Assembly (NCBI GenBank): GCA_050014355.1
Contig: JBEKDL010000065.1
Span: forward strand, 1 to 11,415
Direction: 5' to 3'
Length of the DNA: 11,415 bases
From: Fen-1077 sp050014355
GTDB taxonomy: Bacteria > Chloroflexota > Dehalococcoidia > Dehalococcoidales > RBG-16-60-22
Part shown: in pieces, positions 1 to 5,818 of the stretch
How the letters are laid out: every line of letters begins with the position of its first letter
How positions within the stretch are numbered: position 1 is the first letter of the stretch
Notes under the pieces: generated by a model
The model's input: the letters and a program-made list of their open reading frames with translations, nothing else
Databases searched by the model: none
Told to the model about the DNA's origin: nothing
Program-made: the position numbers and the translations under genes

Positions 1-297
1 GAGCGCGGTATCCGCACTTTTACCGATAATACACGCAACACGCTGGACTTAAGCGCTATCCCCTCCATAAAAGAGGTGAGCCACCTGCCCATTATCGTCG
101 ACCCGTCCCACGCCGCCGGGCGGAGGGACTATGTTATTCCGCTGTCCCGCGGGGCTATCGCTGTAGGCGCTGACGGCCTGATTATCGAGGTGCATAACGA
201 CCCCGCCCACGCCCTTTCCGATGGCATACAGTCCCTTTATCCGCAGCAGTTCGAGCAGCTGATGCAGGAGCTCAAGCGCCTAAAGCAGTACCTGTAA
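1..297 (+). CDS. aroF: 3-deoxy-7-phosphoheptulonate (DAHP) synthase, type I-beta, C-terminal part (5' end outside window)
   Basis: This is the last 98 codons of a DAHP synthase, open from base 1 and ending in TAA. The enzyme condenses phosphoenolpyruvate with erythrose 4-phosphate in the first step of the shikimate pathway, in the cytosol. The fragment shows the C-terminal signature of the I-beta (KDO8P-synthase-like) family: ERGIRTFTDNTRNTLDLSAI, then IIVDPSHAAGRR, whose His lies in the metal/substrate site, then GADGLIIEVH and ALSDGIQSL. The DPSHAAG form with a following RR is one of the usual variants. The N-terminal regulatory or ferredoxin-like region, if present, is off the window. No other aro gene follows on this strand, so aroF appears to be the last gene of its transcription unit. 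The family is clear; whether it is fused to another domain cannot be seen. Confidence 0.93.
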   Translation, partial: ERGIRTFTDNTRNTLDLSAIPSIKEVSHLPIIVDPSHAAGRRDYVIPLSRGAIAVGADGLIIEVHNDPAHALSDGIQSLYPQQFEQLMQELKRLKQYL

Positions 298-348
298 CCA
301 GTCCTTCGGTCGTTTCGCTCGCTTTCGGGATCTTAAAGGCAACTTCGC

Positions 349-377
349 TTGACTTTCCTCTATCGAAATAGTAATCT
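349..377 (+). promoter_or_regulatory. Weak candidate sigma-A promoter before the DUF4389 gene
   Basis: TTGACT at 349-354 and TAATCT at 372-377 are separated by 17 bases. The -35 box is good (5 of 6) but the -10 box matches only 3 of 6, so this is tentative. It lies in the 119-base gap between aroF and the DUF4389 gene, which has no convincing terminator hairpin. Confidence 0.3.
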
Positions 378-416
378 AGGGGCAACGTAACTCTAATACA
401 GGTCAGGAGGTGAGCT

Positions 417-1011
417 TTGACCACAGAAAGTAAAGCCTATCCGGTTACCCTCAAGGGCGAGCTAACGGTTATGCCATCACGCGGCTTGTGGCTCGTCAAA
501 TGGCTGCTCGCCATTCCGCATTACATTATATTGATTGTTCTCTGGTTCTGTTTTTTCTGGGTAAGTCTTTTAATACCCCAAAGGCCTCTTCGACTTCAAC
601 GTGGGCGTCCTGCGTTGGTCCTGGCGGGTGTTCTTTTACAGCTACCAGGCGCTGGGCACCGATAAATACCCGCCTTTCGCCCTGGAATCAATCCCTGATT
701 ACCCCGCCGACCTGAATGTACCCTACCCGGAAAAGCTTTCCCGCGGACTTGTATGGGTTAAATGGTGGCTTTTAGCTATCCCCCATTATATTATCGTCGG
801 AATCTTCCAGGGGGGATACGGCGGACGCGGTTGCGGTGGACTTGTAACGATACTCGCCGTCATTGGCGCCATAGCCTTGTTATTTACCGGCAAATATCCT
901 GCGGAGATTTTCAAACTCGTCATAGGTATGAACCGGTGGTCATACCGCGTGCTTGCCTACGTCTCGCTGATGAGGGATGAATACCCGCCCTTCAGGTTGT
1001 GGGATAGCTAA
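417..1011 (+). pseudogene. Tandem DUF4389 membrane protein gene, interrupted by a frame change near base 570
   Basis: The reading begins at TTG 417, six bases after AGGAGG (405-410). It gives a first DUF4389 half-repeat containing SRGLWLVKWLLAIPHYII and then a hydrophobic stretch. That frame soon loses homology and stops at 665. From about base 574 the next frame (+1) continues the family pattern: YPKGLFDFNVGVLRWSWRV, ALGTDKYPPFAL, then a complete second repeat with KLSRGLVWVKWWLLAIPHYII, LLFTGKYP, GMNRWSYRV and DEYPPFRL, ending in TAA at 1011. Between HYII and the first YPKG only about 18 residues remain. The FTG element that precedes YP in repeat two is missing from repeat one. This fits a deletion of roughly 38-41 bases that also shifted the frame, not a single-base sequencing slip. 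DUF4389 proteins are predicted membrane proteins of unknown function, usually made of two such repeats. The second repeat could still be made from an internal start such as GTG 601. A real pseudogene, an assembly error and recoding are all possible; I favour the first. Confidence 0.75.
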
Positions 1012-1817
1012 GGCGCTACCTGGCACTTCGGACACAGATAAGTCCCACGTCCCCTTACCACGATGCGCGTAATGGGTGTGCCGCATCGGGGGCAATATTT
1101 ACCTGTGCCGTGCGCCACGCGGAACTCATCGTGAGCGCGGCCGGGGTTGCCGTCCGGGCGGTAGTAGTTCCGCACGCTGGCGCCTTTGTTCTTAATGGCT
1201 GCCCGCAGTACCCGCCGGATGGCGCGGTAGAGCTTCCTGATTTCTTCATCGGAAAGGCTGCCCGTCGTTCTCGCGGGGTGGATTTTAGCCTCGTAAAGCG
1301 CTTCGTCAGCGTACATGTTGCCGATGCCGGCGATGATAGACTGGTCGAGGAGCACCGGCTTGACCGGCGCTTTATGGCGGCGCAATATTTTAGACAGCGT
1401 ATCAGATGTAAAATCTTCGTCCAGCGGCTCCGGGCCGAGCTTGCGCGCCACCTCGCTTTCGTCCTTCGCCAGCCACATCACCCCGAACTTACGAGGGTCG
1501 CGGAAGTGCAGCGCGGTCCCGTTGTCCAGTTGAAATATAGCGCGGGCGAACTTGTCGTCGGGCGGGTCTATCAACAGCGAGCCGGTCATTTTCATGTGCA
1601 TGACCAGTTTTTCGCCGCTGTTAAGATGAAAAAACAAGTATTTGCCGCGGCGGGATAAATCCGTTATTGTCCGCCCGGTAACGCGCGCGCGGAACTCTTG
1701 AACTGACGGCTGGCGTACCATTTTATCCCAGAAAATGTCCACGCCCGTTATCCTGCGCCCTACAACATAGGGCGAGAGTTCGTTCTTTATCGTTTCTACT
1801 TCAGGAAGTTCAGGCAT
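1008..1817 (-). CDS. mutM: Formamidopyrimidine-DNA glycosylase (Fpg/MutM)
   Basis: A complete 269-residue bifunctional DNA glycosylase/AP lyase that removes 8-oxoguanine and formamidopyrimidines in base excision repair. The start is fixed by the family: after removal of Met, Pro1 of MPELPEVE is the nucleophile and the next Glu is catalytic. Lys59 in SRRGKYLFF is the conserved lysine. Met77 (HMKMTG), Arg109 and Phe111 (DPRKFG) fit the strand-opening triad. NMYADEALYEAKIHP marks the helix-two-turn-helix, GASVRNYYRPDG separates Fpg from Nei proteins, and the C-terminal zinc finger CPRC-x16-CPKC carries Arg in VVRGRGTYLC. All key residues are present. I see no good Shine-Dalgarno sequence before the ATG; the leader is the AT-rich repeat downstream of polA, so expression may depend on polA readthrough. 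The TAG stop overlaps the DUF4389 stop on the other strand by 4 bases. Confidence 0.97.
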   Translation of the reverse strand: MPELPEVETIKNELSPYVVGRRITGVDIFWDKMVRQPSVQEFRARVTGRTITDLSRRGKYLFFHLNSGEKLVMHMKMTGSLLIDPPDDKFARAIFQLDNGTALHFRDPRKFGVMWLAKDESEVARKLGPEPLDEDFTSDTLSKILRRHKAPVKPVLLDQSIIAGIGNMYADEALYEAKIHPARTTGSLSDEEIRKLYRAIRRVLRAAIKNKGASVRNYYRPDGNPGRAHDEFRVAHGTGKYCPRCGTPITRIVVRGRGTYLCPKCQVAP

Positions 1818-1825
1818 TTTTTAAA

Positions 1826-1910
1826 CTTAAAAGTTAAAGGTTAAAAGTCAAAGCCACAACTTAAAAGTAAAAACTATTTAAGCTTTGACTTTTACGCTTT
1901 GACCTTTGAC
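1826..1910. repeat. AT-rich heptanucleotide repeat arranged as an inverted repeat between polA and mutM
   Basis: The polA-mutM gap is built from 7-bp units in register. On the left are CTTAAAA 1826, GTTAAAG 1833, GTTAAAA 1840 and GTCAAAG 1847. On the right, in opposite orientation, CTTTGAC occurs at 1883, 1897 and 1904. The central units form a perfect 12-bp inverted repeat, AAAAGTCAAAGC (1843-1854) against GCTTTGACTTTT (1882-1893), with a 27-base loop. It could fold in RNA in either direction, but the stem is AT-rich and no clean T-run follows, so I call it a repeat and not a terminator. Confidence 0.8.
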
Positions 1911-1914
1911 TTAG

Positions 1915-4653
1915 TTATTTCACCTCCCCCCAGTTCCGGCCCACCTTCGTATCTACTTTGATAGGGACGGAAAGAGCCACTGCCGTGGACATCACGTTCC
2001 GGACGAGCTTGCGCATGGTCTCCATCTCCGCGTCCGGCACCTCGAAGATAAGCTCATCATGCACCTGGAGGAGCATCTTGCTTTGCAGGTGGCGTTCCTG
2101 CATTTCGCGGTGGAGGTTAATCATCGCCACCTTGATAATATCCGCGGAGGTGCCCTGCACCGGCATGTTGATGGCCATACGCTCGGCCGCCTCTCTCACC
2201 TGGCGGTTGGCTGAATTGATATCCGGAATATAGCGCCGCCGGCCCAGCAAAGTCTCGACATACCCCTCCCGCCGGGCTTTTTCCTTCGTCTCGTCCAGGT
2301 ATTTACGGACGCCAGGATATTTCTCGAAATAAGCCCTGATGAACTTGCCGGCCTCCTCCCGGGAAAGCTCCGTCGCCTGCTCCAGGCCGTAGTCACTCAT
2401 GCCGTAAATCACCCCGAAGTTGACCGTCTTGGCAAAGCGCCGCATGTCAGGCGTGATATTCGTTTTCTCCACGCCGAACAACAGCGCCGCCGTGGCCGCG
2501 TGGATATCTTCATCGTTCTGGAAGGCGCTGACCAGGCTTTCGTCCCGGGACAGGTGCGCCAGGACGCGCAGGTCAATCTGTGAATAATCTCCGCACAGCA
2601 GGCTCGTGCCTTCCGGGGCGATGAAGGCCTGCCTGACCTGTCCCCCCAGCTCCCCGCGCACCGGGATGTTCTGCATATTGGGGTCGGAGGAGGAAAGGCG
2701 CCCGGTGCTGGTCCGCGCCTGGTTAAAGCTCGTATGGATACGTCCGGTATTCGGATTAACCAGTCCGGGCAGGGTATCGACATACGTCGATTTTATCTTG
2801 GTAAGCTGGCGGTATTCCAGGATATCGCCCACAATCGGGAAGGGCTTGCGCAGCTCTTCCAGCACCGATGCCTCCGTGGAGTACTTGCTCTTCCCCTTGC
2901 GCATAGTGGGGATATGCAGCTTTTCGAAAAGCATCTTGCCCAGCTGCTGGGGCGAGTTGATATTGAACTCACCGTCAGCCTCGCTGTAAATCTTTATTTC
3001 CAGCACCTTTATCTGTTCCCCGAGTTGCTCCGACATCTTGCCGAGCAACCCCACGTCCACTAACACCCCATTCCGCTCCATGGCGAGCAGCACCGGCACC
3101 AGCGGTATTTCGACCTCGTTAAACAGCTTCATCAGCCCTCGCTCGGCCAGCTGTTTTTCAAATATCTCCGCCAGTCTAAAGGTGATATCGGCATCGGCGC
3201 AGGAATATGCGCCGACTTTCTTTATGTCAACCTGCGACATGGCTATCTGCTTCGTCCCGGTGCTGATAAGGTCGCTGATGGGTGTCATCTCTATCCCAAG
3301 GCGGCTGAAGGCTAAAGGTTTCAGCGCCAGCGACTTCTCTCCCAGCAGGTGGGCGGCAATCATGGTATCGAAAGCGAGCCCGCAGACCTCCGCCCCGCAT
3401 TGCGCCAGCGCCATCATATCGAACTTGCCGTTATGCGCTATCTTGGGCAACCCGGCGTCCTCCAAGACGGGTCTAATTTTTTGAATGACCTGCTCAATCA
3501 ACATCTGTTGAACTTCATCAAGGATGACATGCCCTACCGGGATATAGTAGGCCCCTCCCGACTCCACGGCCAGGGAGATGCCCACCAGTTTGTCCAGCAT
3601 CGGGTTCAGCCCCGCGGTCTCGGTATCGAAGGCAAAAGTGCGGGATTTCGATAACCTGCCAACCAGCTCATCGAGGGCTTCAGGGGTTGAAATGATATGG
3701 CATTCCGTCTTTTCCGACCCCGCCTTAACGCCCGCTGGTGTTGGCGCGCCTTCGGCGGCGGGCAACCTGGAGAGGAGGCTGGTGAACTCCATCTCGCGGA
3801 AGAAATCGGCCACCTGTTTACGGTCGAACTGGCTCACCCGGCATTTTTCCATATTCAGGGTGACCGGCATTTCCGCGACGATAGTGGCCAGTTTTTTACT
3901 CTGGCGGGCTATCTCCTCTTGTGCGGCCAGTATCTCGCGGATGCGGGGCGGGGCCACCTCATCCAGGCACTTGTAAATATCCTCGACGGAGCCGAACTGC
4001 TGGATGAGCTTGACCGCCGTTTTATCGCCGATGCCATGGACGCCGGGAATATTATCCGAGGGGTCCCCCACCAGCGCTTTGAGGTCGGCGATGCGTTCCG
4101 GGCCGACGCCGTATTTTTCCTTGACCGCCGCTTCATCGAAAAGTGCCGTGTCACTGAACGCCCTGCCCGCTTTAGGATAGAGTATTTTCACGTGCGGCGA
4201 GACGAGCTGCATGGTATCGGCATCGCCGGTAACGATTACGGTATCCACCCCCTGCCGGCTGGCCTGACTGCTCAAAGCGCCCAGGATGTCATCGGCCTCG
4301 TACTTTTCCATCTCGAAAAGCGGAATGCGGAAGGCCGTCACCAGCTGTTTCACCCGCTCGATTTGACTTACCAGGTCCTCGGGCGTCGGCGGGCGGTGCG
4401 CTTTGTAGTCGTCGAAGAGCTCGTGACGGAAGGTCTTGCCTTTTTTATCGAAAGCGATGGCGATATGCGTCGGTTTCAGGTCGTTGAGGACTTTCAGGAG
4501 CATCAGTGCGAAGCCGTAGACCGCGCTGACGACCTCCCCCGTCCTGGCAACGGTAAGCGGTTTTTCCTGCCGGTACCTGGTCGCGCCGAAAGCATGGTAA
4601 GCGCGGTGCACGATGGCGTTGCCGTCAAACAGGACTAAAAGAGGCTTTTCCAT
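1915..4653 (-). CDS. polA: DNA polymerase I with 5' nuclease, proofreading and polymerase domains
   Basis: A 912-residue family A polymerase for repair synthesis and Okazaki fragment processing. The frame stays open upstream to 4809, but the family start is ATG 4653 (MEKPLLVLFDGNAIVHRAYH). The extra 52 codons would come from a non-coding repeat. Residues 1-~300 are the 5' nuclease (EKYEADDILG, VTGDADTMQLV, GDPSDNIPGVHGIGDKTA). Residues ~330-500 are the 3'-5' exonuclease, with all four carboxylates: Asp343 and Glu345 (DTET), Asp412 (NGKFDM) and Asp489 (CADADI). The polymerase has motif A Asp689, O-helix Arg738, Lys742, Phe746 and Tyr750, and motif C VHDE with Asp866 and Glu867, at the same spacing as in E. 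coli. One residue is odd: the steric-gate Glu710 of E. coli is Asp694 here (SQIDLRV). No Shine-Dalgarno precedes the ATG; an extended -10 box lies 6 bases upstream. Confidence 0.97.
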   Translation of the reverse strand: MEKPLLVLFDGNAIVHRAYHAFGATRYRQEKPLTVARTGEVVSAVYGFALMLLKVLNDLKPTHIAIAFDKKGKTFRHELFDDYKAHRPPTPEDLVSQIERVKQLVTAFRIPLFEMEKYEADDILGALSSQASRQGVDTVIVTGDADTMQLVSPHVKILYPKAGRAFSDTALFDEAAVKEKYGVGPERIADLKALVGDPSDNIPGVHGIGDKTAVKLIQQFGSVEDIYKCLDEVAPPRIREILAAQEEIARQSKKLATIVAEMPVTLNMEKCRVSQFDRKQVADFFREMEFTSLLSRLPAAEGAPTPAGVKAGSEKTECHIISTPEALDELVGRLSKSRTFAFDTETAGLNPMLDKLVGISLAVESGGAYYIPVGHVILDEVQQMLIEQVIQKIRPVLEDAGLPKIAHNGKFDMMALAQCGAEVCGLAFDTMIAAHLLGEKSLALKPLAFSRLGIEMTPISDLISTGTKQIAMSQVDIKKVGAYSCADADITFRLAEIFEKQLAERGLMKLFNEVEIPLVPVLLAMERNGVLVDVGLLGKMSEQLGEQIKVLEIKIYSEADGEFNINSPQQLGKMLFEKLHIPTMRKGKSKYSTEASVLEELRKPFPIVGDILEYRQLTKIKSTYVDTLPGLVNPNTGRIHTSFNQARTSTGRLSSSDPNMQNIPVRGELGGQVRQAFIAPEGTSLLCGDYSQIDLRVLAHLSRDESLVSAFQNDEDIHAATAALLFGVEKTNITPDMRRFAKTVNFGVIYGMSDYGLEQATELSREEAGKFIRAYFEKYPGVRKYLDETKEKARREGYVETLLGRRRYIPDINSANRQVREAAERMAINMPVQGTSADIIKVAMINLHREMQERHLQSKMLLQVHDELIFEVPDAEMETMRKLVRNVMSTAVALSVPIKVDTKVGRNWGEVK

Positions 4654-4659
4654 AGTCCA

Positions 4660-4668
4660 ATTATAACA
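4660..4668 (-). promoter_or_regulatory. Extended -10 promoter directly before polA (probable leaderless mRNA)
   Basis: Read on the minus strand, TGT-TATAAT is followed by six bases and then ATG. This is a perfect -10 box with the TGn extension. The first transcribed base would fall at or within a base or so of the polA A of ATG. I see no clear -35 box at 16-18 bases and no ribosome binding site, both consistent with an extended -10, leaderless arrangement. Confidence 0.6.
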
Positions 4669-4700
4669 GGGGAAAAGAAAAAATCCTAAACAACGTCCTA

Positions 4701-4806
4701 TCATTGCGAGGAGCCGAAGGCGACGCGGCAATCCCCTTGAATCGGTAAAATTCATTTGAATAAGATTGCCACGCCTCCCGACTGCGGTCGGGATGGCTCG
4801 CAATGA
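4701..4806. repeat. Imperfect 106-bp inverted repeat (REP/MITE-like) between the phosphatase gene and polA
   Basis: The outer arms TCATTGCGAG (4701-4710) and CTCGCAATGA (4797-4806) are perfect 10-bp inverted repeats. Inner arms GGCAATC (4727-4733) and GATTGCC (4764-4770) pair as well. Nested in the right half is a separate hairpin, TCCCGAC-tgcg-GTCGGGA (4776-4793). The element resembles the TCATTGCGAGGAGC-type dispersed palindromes I know from other bacterial genomes. It carries no gene, so the open frame running through it from polA is accidental. It could also fold in the phosphatase mRNA and lower readthrough into polA. Confidence 0.75.
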
Positions 4807-4813
4807 CATTTCG

Positions 4814-5449
4814 CTAGAAATCTTTTAGTTTACCATTCTTGTTAGCTTTTAAATAAGACGTATCATTGTGGGACACGAGCACGACATCCTGGCCTTCAAA
4901 AGTGAAGCGGGCGATGGCGCCGTTATCCAGCTTGATGTTCCAGAAATGGGAATTGTCCAGCCCCAGCAGGGCGCAGATGATTACCTTGAGCACCACCCGG
5001 TGTGATACCAGCGCTATCTTCCCCCCGCCTCGTCGCATTACCGCGTCCTCGACGAATGGCATCGCCCGGTTGAGGACGTTTTCCAGGCTTTCGCCGCCGG
5101 GCATGCGCACCTGTTCCGGCGTGTCCAGCCAGTCCTGATAAAGCTCCGGATACTTTTCCGTCACCTCCGCGCTCGTTAAGCCCTGCCAATCTCCATAATC
5201 GAAATCGATAAGATTTTCGACGACATTAACTCCGATTTTCTGAAAGCGGGCAACGGCTTCCGCTGTTTTTACGGCCCTTTTCAGCGGGCTGGAGTAAACA
5301 AGGTCGATTTTCTCCCCGCTTAAGTGCTTCCCCACCAGCTCCGCCTGCCGCAGCCCGGTCTCATTGAGTTCAACATCGGCCCGCCCGCGGAATACCTCGT
5401 TCTTGTTCCAATCGGTTTCGCCATGTCGGATAAGGACAATCTCGACCAT
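4814..5449 (-). CDS. Histidine phosphatase family protein (phosphoglycerate mutase-like phosphatase)
   Basis: A 211-residue cytosolic branch-1 histidine phosphatase. The phospho-accepting His9 lies in LIRHGETDWN. Arg8, Arg58 (SSPLKRAVKTAEA) and the second His150 (VSHRVVLK) complete the phosphate pocket. The general-acid position is Asp82 in LIDFDYGDWQG, where cofactor-dependent mutases and most of this family have Glu. The short length and lack of the phosphoglycerate mutase insertions point to a phosphatase. Members with this layout include alpha-ribazole phosphatase (CobC) and broad-specificity sugar phosphatases, and the sequence does not tell me the substrate. No cobalamin genes are nearby. 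ATG 5449 lies 6 bases after the stop of the DUF4342 gene with no clear ribosome binding site, so the two are probably cotranscribed and translationally coupled. Confidence 0.88.
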   Translation of the reverse strand: MVEIVLIRHGETDWNKNEVFRGRADVELNETGLRQAELVGKHLSGEKIDLVYSSPLKRAVKTAEAVARFQKIGVNVVENLIDFDYGDWQGLTSAEVTEKYPELYQDWLDTPEQVRMPGGESLENVLNRAMPFVEDAVMRRGGGKIALVSHRVVLKVIICALLGLDNSHFWNIKLDNGAIARFTFEGQDVVLVSHNDTSYLKANKNGKLKDF

Positions 5450-5455
5450 ATTGCG

Positions 5456-5707
5456 CTATTTTTTTTCTACTTTCTCTACCTCGATGGTGCACTCGGTCAA
5501 AAGCGCCGCCGCCGCCCCGATAGCGGCCAGCACCGGCGCCATAAGGATACCTGCCACGGCTACCGGCGCGCCTACCGAAAGGGGGACCTCGATTAGCGTT
5601 TTGCCTTCGTGAATAAGACGTACCCGCCGGATGTTGCCTTCGTGGATGAGCTGTTTGACCTTTTCAACCACCTGGTCACCCGAGACCGTATATTTTTCAC
5701 TGGCCAT
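5456..5707 (-). CDS. DUF4342 domain protein
   Basis: A small 83-residue protein. The start is set by the ribosome binding site: AGGAGG (5713-5718) is 5 bases before ATG 5707. A GTG two codons upstream (5713) overlaps that site and is not used. The sequence fits DUF4342: an N-terminal VSGDQVVEKVKQLIHEGNIR helix, strands RRVRLIHEGKTLIEVPL, then a hydrophobic stretch of about 24 residues (VGAPVAVAGILMAPVLAAIGA and on) that may be a membrane segment, and a charged IEVEKVEKK tail. The function is unknown. In some proteins this domain follows a UBA/NAC-like helix; here it stands alone. It is the first gene of the minus-strand unit leading to the phosphatase. Confidence 0.85.
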   Translation of the reverse strand: MASEKYTVSGDQVVEKVKQLIHEGNIRRVRLIHEGKTLIEVPLSVGAPVAVAGILMAPVLAAIGAAAALLTECTIEVEKVEKK

Positions 5708-5727
5708 AAGCACCTCCTGATATCTGC

Positions 5728-5757
5728 ATGTTAGACATTTGCCTTAATCTGTGTCAA
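5728..5757 (-). promoter_or_regulatory. Sigma-A promoter for the DUF4342-phosphatase unit
   Basis: On the minus strand, TTGACA (5752-5757, perfect) and TAACAT (5728-5733, 4 of 6) are separated by 18 bases. Transcription would start near 5721, leaving a very short leader just ahead of the AGGAGG site. Confidence 0.6.
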
Positions 5758-5768
5758 GTTGGCTACTA

Positions 5769-5796
5769 TTGAAATTTTTAATTTTCGTGATATACT
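5769..5796 (+). promoter_or_regulatory. Sigma-A promoter for argF
   Basis: TTGAAA (5769-5774) and TATACT (5791-5796) are 16 bases apart, with an extended TGn at 5788-5790. The predicted start, near 5803, lies just before the AGGAGG at 5806-5811. The -35 boxes of this promoter and the divergent DUF4342 promoter are only 11 bases apart, so one bound regulator could affect both. Confidence 0.65.
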
Positions 5797-5818
5797 GTGA
5801 CGTACAGGAGGTCTATCT

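Noticed and set aside
298..348. TTCG-rich stretch after aroF as a rho-independent terminator
   Set aside because: The repeated TTCG and TCGCT words do not form a convincing stem followed by a T-run; it may be decayed repeat sequence.
556..582. Programmed ribosomal frameshift in the DUF4389 gene
   Set aside because: The change needs +1 (or -2), no classic slippery site or stop-codon pause is present at the junction, and residues are missing there; a deletion explains it better.
1110..1658. Plus-strand open frame of 182 codons opposite mutM
   Set aside because: It is a shadow of mutM, with low-complexity basic translation and no family resemblance.
3697..4638. Long plus-strand open frame (313 codons) antisense to polA
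   Set aside because: It lies wholly inside the well-conserved polA 5' nuclease and linker region, has no recognisable domain and no ribosome binding site, and follows from the codon bias of the real gene.
4814..5449. Assignment of the histidine phosphatase as phosphoglycerate mutase or CobC
   Set aside because: It lacks the mutase insertions, and no cobalamin gene is nearby to support CobC, so only the family is named.
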